A stretch of 32,645 nucleotides of DNA from ZC4RG17 sp035304485. GTDB taxonomy: Bacteria > Actinomycetota > Acidimicrobiia > Spongiisociales > ZC4RG35. The translations under genes were made by a program, and so were the position numbers. Of this stretch, positions 7,586 to 15,508 are shown one piece after another (within the stretch, counting starts at the first letter, position 1; each line of letters begins with the position of its first letter). The DNA lies in NCBI GenBank assembly GCA_035304485.1, contig DATGPZ010000192.1, forward strand, positions 1 to 32,645, read 5' to 3'. Below the pieces are notes generated by a model. It did no database searches. It was not told the origin of the DNA and was given only the letters and a program-made list of their open reading frames with translations.

Positions 7586-7981
7586 ATGGACGTCGACACG
7601 AGTAGGGGAGAGAACCGATACCGGATGGAGACCGAACGCGACTACCCGCCGGTTTCTGAGTCTGTCCGAGGGGTCCGTCAAATGATCGAAGGCCGGCTCC
7701 CCGATACGGTTCCTGCTGACGAGGTGATACTCGCTGCTTCCGAGCTCGCCACCAACGCCATCGTCCACGCCAAGACCGCCTTCACCGTCCGATTCATCAG
7801 GAACTCCTCCACGGTGCGCCTCGAGTTCGCCGACGACTCCGAGGTTGTCCCAGATCTCGAGGATCTCGATGAGTCACAACATGGCCTTCGGATCGTCGAT
7901 CAGGTCTCCGACCGTTGGGGGATCGAGCCGACCGAGACGGGCAAGGTCGTTTGGGCGGAGTTCGGTGAGGCGACCGCCTGA
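7586..7981 (+). CDS. RsbW-like anti-sigma factor / ATP-binding kinase
   Basis: This 131-residue HATPase_c protein of the actinobacterial partner-switch type has the N box ILAASELATNAIVHA, a G1-like segment FADDSEVVPD, and the G2 segment HGLRIVDQVSDRWGIE, then GKVVWAEF. Such proteins bind ATP, phosphorylate a STAS-domain antagonist and sequester a sigma factor. No STAS or sigma gene is adjacent here. The start is uncertain: ATG 7586 has no ribosome site, while ATG 7625 has AGGGGAG 14 nt upstream; either leaves the domain intact. A second homologue lies at 16897. Confidence 0.82.
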   Translation: MDVDTSRGENRYRMETERDYPPVSESVRGVRQMIEGRLPDTVPADEVILAASELATNAIVHAKTAFTVRFIRNSSTVRLEFADDSEVVPDLEDLDESQHGLRIVDQVSDRWGIEPTETGKVVWAEFGEATA

Positions 7982-8014
7982 CCGGTCCCAAACTCATTCG
8001 GTAACGTCACGGTC

Positions 8015-8830
8015 GTGCAGTTCGCCGTGAACCTCCCCAACTTCGGGTCCTTCTCAGATCCCGAATCGATGGTGGATCTGGCTGTGACCGCCGAGGAGGC
8101 CGGCTGGGACGGCTTCTTCATCTGGGATCACATCGTGGTCGCCGACGGCATGCCGGTGGCCGACCCGTGGGTGATACTCGGAGCGGTCGCTACCGCCACC
8201 CACCGGATCCGACTGGGACCCATGGTCACGCCGGTGCCGCGTCGTCGCCCCTGGGTCCTGGCAAGGCAGGTGACCACGGTGGACCACCTGAGTGGCGGCC
8301 GGTTGATCCTGGGAGTGGGCCTCGGTGTACCAGCGGCGGAGGAGTTCGGCACCTTCGGTGAGCCCACCGATGACCGGGAGAGGGCCGACCTGCTCGACGA
8401 AGGACTCGAGGTCATGCTCGGGATGTGGAGCGGGGAGCCGTTCTCGTTCGAAGGCCGTTGGTACCGTGTGGAGCGAACCACATTCTCTCCTCGCCCGGTG
8501 AACGGCACGATCCCGATCTGGGTCGCCGGGATGTGGCCCAATCGACGTCCTTTCCGTCGGGCGGCTTCATACGACGGTGTCTTCCCGATTGCTGTCGACC
8601 AACACCACCTCGGTCCCGGGGAAGTTGGGGAGATCGTCGAATACGTCCGGCAGGCTCGAAACTCGGACGATCTCGGCGACGTGTCCATCGCCGGGACGCC
8701 TCCTACGACTGAAGAGGTAGAGGATTACGCCCGCGTCGGCGTCACCTGGTATCAGGTCACCCCGGACCCATCGGGAGAGTCGCCCGAGGAGACGAAGGCC
8801 TGGATCGCAGACGGTCCACCGTCTTCCTAG
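8015..8830 (+). CDS. LLM-class flavin/F420-dependent oxidoreductase
   Basis: This 271-residue bacterial-luciferase-like TIM-barrel protein begins FAVNLPNFGSFSDPESMVDL, with DGFFIWDHI, IRLGPMVTPVPRRRPWVLAR and the cofactor-region pattern LSGGRLILGVGLG. The latter is typical of the LLM superfamily, many actinobacterial members of which use F420. The substrate is unknown. GTG 8015 has no ribosome site, but TAACGT (8002-8007) ends 7 nt before it, fitting a leaderless transcript. It converges on another LLM gene, and a short hairpin (8835-8854) lies between the stop codons. Confidence 0.87.
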   Translation: MQFAVNLPNFGSFSDPESMVDLAVTAEEAGWDGFFIWDHIVVADGMPVADPWVILGAVATATHRIRLGPMVTPVPRRRPWVLARQVTTVDHLSGGRLILGVGLGVPAAEEFGTFGEPTDDRERADLLDEGLEVMLGMWSGEPFSFEGRWYRVERTTFSPRPVNGTIPIWVAGMWPNRRPFRRAASYDGVFPIAVDQHHLGPGEVGEIVEYVRQARNSDDLGDVSIAGTPPTTEEVEDYARVGVTWYQVTPDPSGESPEETKAWIADGPPSS

Positions 8831-8834
8831 CGGA

Positions 8835-8854
8835 GTCGGCGGTGCGGAGCCGAC
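8835..8854. terminator. Short hairpin between convergent LLM genes
   Basis: GTCGGC (8835-8840) and GCCGAC (8849-8854) form a 6-bp stem in the 27-bp gap between the two convergent genes. There is no T tract, so its role as a terminator is weakly supported. Confidence 0.35.
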
Positions 8855-8857
8855 GAG

Positions 8858-9880
8858 TCAGCGCCAGCCCAGCTCGGGGGCGACGTGGGTCAGGACGGCC
8901 TCGATCACGTGGGCGTTGTACTCGACACCGAGCTGGTTGGGGATCGTCAGCAGGAGAGTGTCGGCGGCGGCGATCGCCTCGTCCTTGGCGAGCTGATCGA
9001 CCAACACGTCGGGTTCGGCTGCGTAGCTGCGGCCGAAGATGGCGCGGGTGGTCTCGTCGATCCAGCCGATCTTGTCCTCGTCCTGCCGGCCGACGCCGAA
9101 GTAAGCCCGGTCTAGATCCGATACCAGGGGGAAGATGCTTCGGCTGACCGACACTCTGGGCTCGCGTTCGTGTCCCGCCTGTCGCCACGCCTCGCGGTAT
9201 TCGGCGATCTGTTCGGCCTGTTGGACGTGGAACGGTTTGCCCGACTCATCGTCTTTCAGGGTCGAGCTCTGGAGGTTCATGCCGAGCTCGGCGGCCCAGC
9301 GAGCGGTGGCGTTGGAGCCCGACCCCCACCAGATCCTCTCCCGGAGACCTTCGGAATAGGGCTCGATTCGCAGCAGCCCGGGAGGGTTGGGGAACATCGG
9401 TCGCGGATGTGGCTGGGCGAAACCCTCGCCTTCGATCACCTCCAGGAAGATGCGGGCGTGCTCCCGGGCCATGTCGGCGTCGGTCTGGCCTTCGGCCGGC
9501 TGGTAGCCGAAGTACCGGTACCCGTCGATGACCTGCTCAGGCGAGCCCCGGCTGATCCCCAACTGGAGACGTCCGCCCGCTATCAGGTCGGCCGCTCCCG
9601 CGTTCTCCGCCATGTACATCGGGTTCTCGTAACGCATGTCGATCACCGCGGTTCCGATCTCGATGCGGCTGGTTCGCGCCCCGATCGCGGCCAGGAGCGG
9701 GAACGGTGAGGCCAACTGGCGGGCGAAATGGTGGACACGGAAGTAGGCACCGTCCGCGCCCAGCTCCTCGACCGCCTCGGCCAGCTCGATCGACTGGTTG
9801 AGGGCCTCGGCCGCGGTGCGGGTCTGAGATCCCGGTGAAGGACCCCAATGACCGAAGGAGAGAAAGCCGATGCGTTTCAC
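8858..9880 (-). CDS. LLM-class flavin-dependent oxidoreductase (luciferase-like)
   Basis: This 340-residue TIM-barrel monooxygenase-like protein has the N-terminal strand RIGFLSFGHWG, then GADGAYFRVHHFARQLASPF, TSRIEIGTAVIDMRYENPMY and AGGRLQLGISRGSPEQ, the characteristic flavin-pocket segments of alkanal-monooxygenase-type LLM proteins. It differs clearly from the 271-residue neighbour and belongs to another subfamily. GTG 9880 is the start, with AGGA about 6 nt upstream. The substrate is unknown. The downstream side converges with the LLM gene ending at 8830. Confidence 0.87.
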   Translation of the reverse strand: MKRIGFLSFGHWGPSPGSQTRTAAEALNQSIELAEAVEELGADGAYFRVHHFARQLASPFPLLAAIGARTSRIEIGTAVIDMRYENPMYMAENAGAADLIAGGRLQLGISRGSPEQVIDGYRYFGYQPAEGQTDADMAREHARIFLEVIEGEGFAQPHPRPMFPNPPGLLRIEPYSEGLRERIWWGSGSNATARWAAELGMNLQSSTLKDDESGKPFHVQQAEQIAEYREAWRQAGHEREPRVSVSRSIFPLVSDLDRAYFGVGRQDEDKIGWIDETTRAIFGRSYAAEPDVLVDQLAKDEAIAAADTLLLTIPNQLGVEYNAHVIEAVLTHVAPELGWR

Positions 9881-9937
9881 ACGTCCTACAACGCTATCGG
9901 CCCCGGTCCATTCCCGATCCAGGCCGCGAGCGTCGGG

Positions 9938-10555
9938 TCAGGCTTCGGGGTCAGGAGGTTCGGTCCCCAGTTCTGCTCCAGTGTGGGTGTCCACCACGAC
10001 CCGGTCGCCGAGCGGAGACTCGAGGTCGAACGTGTAGGACCAGTGCGGACCGATCTCGCTGCAGTTGGTGGCGTTCTCTCGGAATCCGGCCGTCATCGTC
10101 ACATTCACGGCATCGGCGGTCTCCTCGATCTCGGCCGAGGCGAGGCCGTAGCACTCCTCGGCGCCCACCGACACGCCTACCGTCAGCGACGTGTCGTCGC
10201 TTTCGACGATCCAGCCGGCCGACACCGGGAAGGTTCGCACTAGACCCTCCTCGACCTCGACCTCGACCAATTCGGGCGCAGCCTCTTCGGGCGACGTGGT
10301 CGACGGCGACGACGAAGTGTCCGAAGAGGTGTCCGAAGTGGAGGTCGGCGCCGTCGTCGTAGGGGCCGAGGTCGTGGTGGGCGCCTCGGTCGTCGTCGGT
10401 GCCAGAGTCGTCTCCGGTGTCGTCGCCGGTGCGGTCGTGGTCGTGGCGTCGTCGTCGGACCCGAATGCGAGGACACCGAGCCAGATCGCCAGAGCCACGA
10501 CGATGACGCCGGCGACGATCAAGGGAATAGGTGAACGTCGTTCGTTGTCAGCCAT
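9938..10555 (-). CDS. Membrane-anchored extracytoplasmic protein with Thr/Pro-rich linker
   Basis: This 205-residue protein is of unknown function. An uncleaved N-terminal anchor (PIPLIVAGVIVVALAIWLGV, about residues 9-30) is followed by a Thr/Ala/Pro/Ser linker (about 36-95). A small outer domain of about 110 residues contains two Cys (EECYGLAS and ATNCSEIG) that could form a disulfide. No family is recognised. It lies 57 bp upstream of the LLM gene on the same strand and could be co-transcribed with it. The low-complexity linker resembles those of other exported proteins in this window. Confidence 0.7.
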   Translation of the reverse strand: MADNERRSPIPLIVAGVIVVALAIWLGVLAFGSDDDATTTTAPATTPETTLAPTTTEAPTTTSAPTTTAPTSTSDTSSDTSSSPSTTSPEEAAPELVEVEVEEGLVRTFPVSAGWIVESDDTSLTVGVSVGAEECYGLASAEIEETADAVNVTMTAGFRENATNCSEIGPHWSYTFDLESPLGDRVVVDTHTGAELGTEPPDPEA

Positions 10556-10655
10556 CCACTGGGCGTACCCGGCTCGGCACCTTTCTACACATCGGGTTCG
10601 CCATCGGGTTCGCCTCTCTACGTTTCGAAACTATTCGGGCGGGAATCAGGAGCGG

Positions 10656-11129
10656 ATGGACGGAACCGCAGCCACCAACATCCCCGATTTCGATCTGCCT
10701 TCGAGTACGGGTCGCAACCTGTCGCTCGATTCCTTCGTCGACAAGGTGCCGCTGGCGATCGCCTTTCTCACCGACCTGGAGACGGACCGGGAGGTCCTCG
10801 AGGCACTCGACGAAGCCCTCGTGCGATTCGGTGAGACCCGGTCGCAGGTGATCGTCGTCGCCCCGATCGGGTCGGATGAGCTCGCGGACTTCGTCGAACA
10901 GTACGACATCACGATCCCGATCCTCGCCGACGCCGAAGGATCCATGGCCCGCGACTTCGGAGTCGGAACCGGCGACAGAACGTCACGACGCTCGGCATTC
11001 GTGTCGACTGCCGACGGCCGCATGGTCACCCGTCTCGACACCTTCGATGAGACCGATGTCGTGGACCGACTCCTGGAGGAAGTCCGGGATCTCGAGCTCG
11101 GCGCCGACGTGCGGGCGACCGAGGAGTAG
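10656..11129 (+). CDS. Peroxiredoxin-like thioredoxin-fold protein lacking cysteine
   Basis: This 157-residue protein has AhpC/TSA-like topology. It starts IPDFDLPSSTGRNLSLDSF, followed by the strand PLAIAFLTDLETDRE where the peroxidatic Thr-x-x-Cys motif would sit, then VIVVAPIGSDELADFVEQY, ITIPILADAEGSMARDFGV, and RRSAFVSTADGRMV. The whole protein contains no cysteine, so thiol peroxidase activity is not expected; a binding or scaffold role is inferred. ATG 10656 follows AGGAG at only 3 nt. An upstream extension to 10191 overlaps the divergent gene and is not used. It converges on the XRE-cupin gene 8 bp away. Confidence 0.75.
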   Translation: MDGTAATNIPDFDLPSSTGRNLSLDSFVDKVPLAIAFLTDLETDREVLEALDEALVRFGETRSQVIVVAPIGSDELADFVEQYDITIPILADAEGSMARDFGVGTGDRTSRRSAFVSTADGRMVTRLDTFDETDVVDRLLEEVRDLELGADVRATEE

Positions 11130-11137
11130 AACCCTGC

Positions 11138-11698
11138 TCAGTCGGGGCGGAGATGGCTGCGTTCGCCGTGGTGGTCGAGGATCGTGATGATCTCGGCCGG
11201 TCCCTCGAATCCGGACATGCAGTGTGGGGTCATGGTGTCGAACTCGGCCGCCTGCCCTGTCCTCACCAGGTGCTCGACGCCGCCGAGTATCAGACGGACG
11301 GTCCCTTCCAGCACATAGAACCAGTCCCGGCCGGGGTGCACCTTCTGCTCCGGCGGCCGTTTGCGGGCGGGGAGGCGTACTTTCGCCACCGTCCGTCCGG
11401 GATCGTCGGGCCGGGAGAGCATCCAGTAGGTCGCTCCGTGGGCCGAGTCCTTGGTGGGTCGGATCACGACGTCGGTCGCCTCGTCGTCGATCAACAGTTC
11501 GTCGACCGTGGTCTCGAGCGCCCGAGCGAGGGTCACCAGATGGTCGAGGGCGAGACGGCGACGACCTGTCTCGATCCGGCTGATCGTGGATGCGCTGATG
11601 TGCGACCTCTTGGCGAGCTCGTCGAGCGACCATCCACGCGCCAGGCGGAGGCTGCGGAGGCGATGCCGGGCCGTGTCCTCGACCAACTCTTGCGTCAT
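11138..11698 (-). CDS. XRE-family regulator with C-terminal cupin domain
   Basis: This 186-residue protein has an N-terminal helix-turn-helix (about 12-70: RLARGWSLDELAKRSHISAS, TISRIETGRRRLALDHL) and a C-terminal cupin barrel (about 110-180: KVHPGRDWFYVLEGTVRLIL, then AEFDTMTPHCMSGF) that typically senses a small molecule. HTH-cupin regulators often control amino-acid, polyamine or antibiotic-related genes. ATG 11698 is preceded by TAGAAT (11711-11706) with a 7-nt gap, a clear leaderless arrangement, so it is preferred to an upstream ATG at 11725 that would lie across the promoter. Confidence 0.88.
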   Translation of the reverse strand: MTQELVEDTARHRLRSLRLARGWSLDELAKRSHISASTISRIETGRRRLALDHLVTLARALETTVDELLIDDEATDVVIRPTKDSAHGATYWMLSRPDDPGRTVAKVRLPARKRPPEQKVHPGRDWFYVLEGTVRLILGGVEHLVRTGQAAEFDTMTPHCMSGFEGPAEIITILDHHGERSHLRPD

Positions 11699-11732
11699 CG
11701 GCAGGATTCTATGCCGCCGAAGCACGGGTATG

Positions 11733-12431
11733 TCAGGCCGAGAAGAACGCCCGCTTCGGTCCCGCCACCTCGGAACCTGGGAATCGGGCGATCGTCTCGC
11801 TGATCCAGGCCGACCAGCGATCGGTCAACTCCAAAGTGTCTCCCGACCGCAGCGGCGGCCCCACCACGACGCGGATCGGCGCTCGGCGGACCCGTTTGTC
11901 CAAACCGAAGGCGATGCCCGTGCCGATGACAGCCACGGGAACCAGCGGGACCTCCGCCCGTGCCGCCAGCCAGCCGGCGCCCCGCTTGGCGGGCAGCGTG
12001 GTCCAGTGAGTGACGCGCGTGCCCTCGGGAAAGATGCCGACCACCTCGCCGCTTTCGAGGGCGGCGAGGGCGGTCCGCAGGGCCCGGAGCGGGAGCCGTC
12101 GCCTGGGCAGGGGAATCGCTCCTGCGCCGAGAACCAGCCAGTCGAGGAGGGGTTGGTTGCCGAAGAGATCTTCGACCACCAGAAACCGCACCGGCATCCC
12201 CAGAGCAGCACCCACCAGCGGTCCGTCGAAATGCGAATAGTGGTTGGCGGCGACGACGAACGGAGGAGCGGGAAGCGGAGCCTCGTACTCGATGCGAAGG
12301 GTGAAGATCGCCCGGCCGAGGCCGCGGAAGAGCGGAGATGCCACCTTCCAGAGCAGGCGCCGCCGCAGGGCCGTCGTCAGAGTCGGGCCGTCATCTCTCC
12401 GACCAGCCGCGTCATCGGGCGAGATCGCCAT
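11733..12431 (-). CDS. plsC: 1-acyl-sn-glycerol-3-phosphate acyltransferase family protein
   Basis: This 232-residue PlsC-like acyltransferase has the catalytic motif NHYSHFD (63-69, the HX4D box) and the glycerol-phosphate-binding motif FPEGTR (134-139). PVRFLVVEDLFGNQPLLDWL and VPLVPVAVIGTG are also family-typical. It probably transfers an acyl chain to lysophosphatidic acid or another lysolipid at the membrane. The symbol denotes the family only; paralogues with other acceptors are common. It lies 34 bp upstream of the XRE-cupin gene on the same strand, but that gene has its own promoter. Confidence 0.85.
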   Translation of the reverse strand: MAISPDDAAGRRDDGPTLTTALRRRLLWKVASPLFRGLGRAIFTLRIEYEAPLPAPPFVVAANHYSHFDGPLVGAALGMPVRFLVVEDLFGNQPLLDWLVLGAGAIPLPRRRLPLRALRTALAALESGEVVGIFPEGTRVTHWTTLPAKRGAGWLAARAEVPLVPVAVIGTGIAFGLDKRVRRAPIRVVVGPPLRSGDTLELTDRWSAWISETIARFPGSEVAGPKRAFFSA

Positions 12432-12644
12432 GGTCGTAGGTGTCGGTCGAAGGCATCACGAAGTGACAGTCAAGCCGACATGCCCGTCTTCGGCCTGGCC
12501 GAAGTCGGCCGTAGAGACCCATCGAAGTCGTACACCCCGGCGAAGGGGACCGGTCCTGGGGACGACGTTCGGGCCTCAGGTAGTGGCGTACCGAGGTTGG
12601 ATCAGGACAGAAACGGGCCGATATCCCTGGCAGACTCGATTGCC

Positions 12645-13250
12645 ATGCTTCCGTACCCGCCGGTTTCGATCGTTCCTGCCAACCAGGCCTCGTGTGAGGA
12701 CCTCGACGCCATCTTCGGCCAACGGGGATACCCGGCCCGCTGCCGTTGTCAGCGTTTCAAGACGACGAGCGAGGAATGGTGGCACGACCCGATCCCACGC
12801 GAAGAGCGGATATTTCGCCAACGGAGCCAAACCGACTGCGGATACCCCGACTCAGAGGTGACGAGCGGCCTGGTGGCCTACCTCGACGGCGAGCCGGTCG
12901 GCTGGTGTGCGGTCGAGCCCCGCAGCGAATACCAGCGACTCGGCCAAACCCCCTGGAAGGGCCGGTCCGAGGATCCCCACGACGAGACGGTGTGGGCGAT
13001 CGTCTGCTTCGTTGTCCGGGTCGGCTATCGAGGGCGGGGCATCACCTATCCACTGGCCAAGGCGGCGGTGGAGTTCGCTCGCTCGCGTGGAGCCCGAGCC
13101 ATCGAGGGGTATCCGATGATGCCCGAGCCGGGCAAGGAAGTGACGTGGGGTGAGCTGTTCGTCGGCCATCGCCACGTCTTCGAGGAAGCCGGGTTCCGGG
13201 AGGTCAGCCACCCGTCCAAGCGCCGGGTGGTGATGCGGATCGACTTCTGA
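12645..13250 (+). CDS. GNAT-family N-acetyltransferase
   Basis: This 201-residue protein has a GNAT core: SGLVAYLDGEPVGWCAVEPR, then VWAIVCFVVRVGYRGRGIT with the acetyl-CoA-binding R/Q-x-x-G-x-G/A-like loop GYRGRGI, and PLAKAAVEFARSRGARAIEG. The N-terminal CRCQRFK resembles a Cys-bearing subgroup of actinobacterial GNAT proteins. Substrate unknown. ATG 12645 has no ribosome site; CAGACT ends 8 nt upstream, a weak leaderless -10 candidate. The 213 bp before it (12432-12644) show no convincing gene or RNA. Confidence 0.82.
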   Translation: MLPYPPVSIVPANQASCEDLDAIFGQRGYPARCRCQRFKTTSEEWWHDPIPREERIFRQRSQTDCGYPDSEVTSGLVAYLDGEPVGWCAVEPRSEYQRLGQTPWKGRSEDPHDETVWAIVCFVVRVGYRGRGITYPLAKAAVEFARSRGARAIEGYPMMPEPGKEVTWGELFVGHRHVFEEAGFREVSHPSKRRVVMRIDF

Positions 13251-13283
13251 CCCGACGGCTCGCTCGATCTGGTGAGATCCGGG

Positions 13284-14480
13284 TCAGGCGGCGCGCAGTT
13301 CCCCGTCGGAGCCGGGGAGCCAGGTGGCCAGATCGTGCACCCGCCAGTCGGCCAGCGCGGCTGCCAGAGCCTCATCGGCGACTCGAGCCGCTATCCGGTC
13401 CACCTTTCCTGCCGAGGTGGCCGTCTCGACCCGATGGCCCTCGGCGAGGTCGCATGCCTCACCGGCGCGTTCGGCCAACTGCGCCACGCCGATTCGGCGA
13501 GCCTCCGCCACGATCTCGTCCTTGTCGGCGGTGAGGAGAGGTCTGAGGACGGGCCGATTACCGAGCCGGTCGAGTGCCGACAGATGGGCGAAGGTCTGGG
13601 AGGACACCTGGCCGATCGCCTCTCCGGTCACCAGGACCTCGATGCCGAGTTCGTCGGCAACTTTCTCGGCCGCCTGATACATCAGTCGCTTCAGGACCAC
13701 CTGACGGTATCGAGGGTGGATGTTGTCGATGATCTGTGACCGAGCCGGTCCGAAGTCCAGTACGTGCATGATCCCCGGCATCCCGGCGCCGAACTCGCTC
13801 CACACATGGTGGCCGACGGCGAGGGCTTGGTCGCGTTGGTCACAGGCGAGGCGGAAGTGCAGGAACTCGCATTCCACTCCCCGCCGCATCAGGCGGTAGG
13901 CGGCGACGGCCGAGTCGAACCCGCCCGACAACAGGACTAGGGCTTTGCCCTGGACGCCGATAGGGAGTCCGGCTGGGCCGTCCCATCGACGGGTGATGAG
14001 CCATCCTTCCTGCTCGACGATCCGGAGCCGGACCGTGACTTCGGGGTCGTCGAGATCCACCCCGGCCGAATCGGCCAGTAGCAGCGTTCCGAGCTCCCGT
14101 TCCACGTCGGAGGAGCGAAACGAATGCGATCCCACCCGCTTGGCACGGACCGCGAACGTCTTGCCTTCAGTCATCGGTGAGGCGAGCGCAGCCGCTTGCT
14201 CCAACCCGGTTTCGAGGTCGGGGAACGGGAATCCGACCACCTCCTGGATGCTGCGGACCCCGAAAACCCGCTGGAGGCGCTCAGCGGCGGCCTCGATGTC
14301 GTGGACGCCTTCGACCTCGACCCGTCCCGGTCCGATCTCGTGAGCGGAGACGCCAGCACCGAGGGCGGCGACGACGTTGTCGCAGAGGACACGGGTGAAG
14401 CGTCGTCTCACCTGAGACGACTTGAGGTAGATCTCGCCAGAGAGCGTCAGTTGCAGTTCACGACGGCGGCTGCGCACCAC
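13284..14480 (-). CDS. thiI: tRNA 4-thiouridine sulfurtransferase ThiI (short form without rhodanese domain)
   Basis: This 398-residue enzyme makes 4-thiouridine at tRNA position 8 and in some bacteria supplies sulfur for the thiamine thiazole. Its N-terminal ferredoxin-like and THUMP regions (LTLSGEIYLK at 11-20; RVEVEGVHDIEAAAERLQRV) precede the PP-loop SGGFDS (185-190) and GEAIGQVSSQT. A Cys at residue 343 (GEACDLAEG) aligns with the catalytic Cys344 of E. coli ThiI. The rhodanese domain of the E. coli enzyme is absent, so an outside sulfur donor is needed. Start GTG 14480 has GGAAGG six nt upstream. Its link to the TPP RNA 5 kb away is only suggestive. Confidence 0.9.
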   Translation of the reverse strand: MVRSRRRELQLTLSGEIYLKSSQVRRRFTRVLCDNVVAALGAGVSAHEIGPGRVEVEGVHDIEAAAERLQRVFGVRSIQEVVGFPFPDLETGLEQAAALASPMTEGKTFAVRAKRVGSHSFRSSDVERELGTLLLADSAGVDLDDPEVTVRLRIVEQEGWLITRRWDGPAGLPIGVQGKALVLLSGGFDSAVAAYRLMRRGVECEFLHFRLACDQRDQALAVGHHVWSEFGAGMPGIMHVLDFGPARSQIIDNIHPRYRQVVLKRLMYQAAEKVADELGIEVLVTGEAIGQVSSQTFAHLSALDRLGNRPVLRPLLTADKDEIVAEARRIGVAQLAERAGEACDLAEGHRVETATSAGKVDRIAARVADEALAAALADWRVHDLATWLPGSDGELRAA

Positions 14481-14548
14481 GTCACACCTTCCGCTGCAGG
14501 GGATACTCCAATCCTCCCCCCATCCCTGCCTTACGGCAAACTGGCATT

Positions 14549-14582
14549 CTTAAGACCAAAACGGGGCGCGAAACGCCCCGCT
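14549..14582 (-). terminator. Hairpin terminator; copy B of the TTCTTAAGACC hairpin repeat
   Basis: CGGGGCG (14562-14568) and CGCCCCG (14574-14580) form a 7-bp stem with loop CGAAA, flanked by AAAA at 14558-14561. Read on the minus strand this is a GC stem followed by TTTT, a fitting terminator for the small gene ending at 14616. The left 34 bp match the hairpin at 7033 in 32 positions, so this is a repeat family, not a chance hairpin. Confidence 0.7.
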
Positions 14583-14615
14583 GAGACGGGGAGAAATCGT
14601 CGTCGATCGCACGAG

Positions 14616-14819
14616 TCACGATGACTCCCGTCGCTCGGTGGCCTCCGGCCAGCACTTGGGGCAGGCGGACAATCCGTAACGCTCGGCTCGAACCCTCATC
14701 TGGGGCACGCCTCTGATGCGTTTGGGGTTGCACAGAGGACGCTGGTCGTCGTCTGGATGCGGGCAGTGGTACACGGTCTCGCCCAGATATGAGAGAACGA
14801 GGCGGGGGCGTTCAGTCAT
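14616..14819 (-). CDS. Small Cys/His-containing hypothetical protein
   Basis: This is a 67-residue ORF starting at ATG 14819. It has VYHCPHPDDDQRPLCNP and, near the C-terminus, SACPKCWPE. The four Cys, with His residues nearby, could form a zinc-ribbon-like site, but no family is recognised. It lies in an otherwise empty stretch between thiI and a lipoprotein gene, with terminator-like hairpins on both sides (14562-14580 and 14892-14928), which supports an independent transcription unit. No clear ribosome site is visible, so existence of the gene is moderately supported only. Confidence 0.5.
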   Translation of the reverse strand: MTERPRLVLSYLGETVYHCPHPDDDQRPLCNPKRIRGVPQMRVRAERYGLSACPKCWPEATERRESS

Positions 14820-14891
14820 GGAGTGTTCGCTTCGATCGTGTTCCTACCGTACCTACGCCGAGTCGGAACCAACTGCTTCGTACACGACAAA

Positions 14892-14928
14892 GGGCGGGGT
14901 GCGGTCGGGTGATGACCGCACCCCGCCC
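14892..14928 (-). terminator. Strong hairpin downstream of a small lipoprotein gene
   Basis: GGGCGGGGTGCGGTC (14892-14906) and GACCGCACCCCGCCC (14914-14928) form a perfect 15-bp stem with a 7-nt loop. On the minus strand it is followed by TTTGTCG. It lies 22 bp after the lipoprotein stop codon. Confidence 0.75.
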
Positions 14929-14949
14929 CGAATGTGCCTCCGTCTGCTC

Positions 14950-15243
14950 TCAGCCGGAGGTCGTCGTGGTCGGCGCGTCCATGCCGCCGGTCGTATCGGT
15001 GGTGCCGCCGGTGTCCGACGTATCGCCGGTGTCGCTGGGCAAGGTGGTCCCACCCATGTCGCCGGTGTCACCCGTATCGCCGGTGTCGGCCGGTACCGAA
15101 GCCTCGGTCTCCGGCGGAAGGGTGAGCTCGCTGGACGTGTCCGTGAGCCCGTCCGTCACGCCGGGGTCCTCGTCGGTCTCTCCGCAAGCGGGGAGACTGA
15201 GAACGGCCACAGCCGCTAGGAGCGCGATTGATTTCCTCTTCAT
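14950..15243 (-). CDS. Small low-complexity lipoprotein
   Basis: This 97-residue protein has a lipoprotein signal peptide (MKRKSIALLAAVAVLSLPAC, lipobox Cys 20). The remainder is almost entirely Thr, Asp, Gly and Ser, including TGDTGDTGD-type repeats, with no predicted domain. Start ATG 15243 has the strong ribosome site AGGAGGAAG about 8 nt upstream. Such a tail suggests an extended surface-exposed segment; no function can be assigned. A strong terminator follows at 14892-14928. Confidence 0.75.
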   Translation of the reverse strand: MKRKSIALLAAVAVLSLPACGETDEDPGVTDGLTDTSSELTLPPETEASVPADTGDTGDTGDMGGTTLPSDTGDTSDTGGTTDTTGGMDAPTTTTSG

Positions 15244-15508
15244 GTGATTGCTTCCTCCTGAATAGGGGACAACGCAACCTGCCCGATGCCCACCGGATCG
15301 AAACCTTCCAATTTCTGCAACGCGACCTCGGGTTTCGCTCCGGGCCGCAGTGGTATCGGCCGGCGCATGATCCAGGCCGGTGACCTCGTCGACGACGCAG
15401 AGGAGGTGTTGTCATCGATCTCGACGTGCTCACTCCACGTGAGCGCGAGCCGAGACTCGATCCCGCACTGGTCGGCTACTACTACATGGGCTAACGAGAT
15501 CCGGACGT
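15244..15508. other. Intergenic stretch with possible remnant coding sequence
   Basis: This is a 265-bp gap between two minus-strand lipoprotein genes. Two plus-strand frames read like protein: 15273-15382 (HRIETFQFLQRDLGF, RSGPQWYRPAHDPG, then stop) and about 15414-15494 (DLDVLTPRERE, then ALVGYYYMG, then stop). They lie in different frames without good starts. They could be fragments of a decayed gene, but no family is recognised. Confidence 0.25.
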
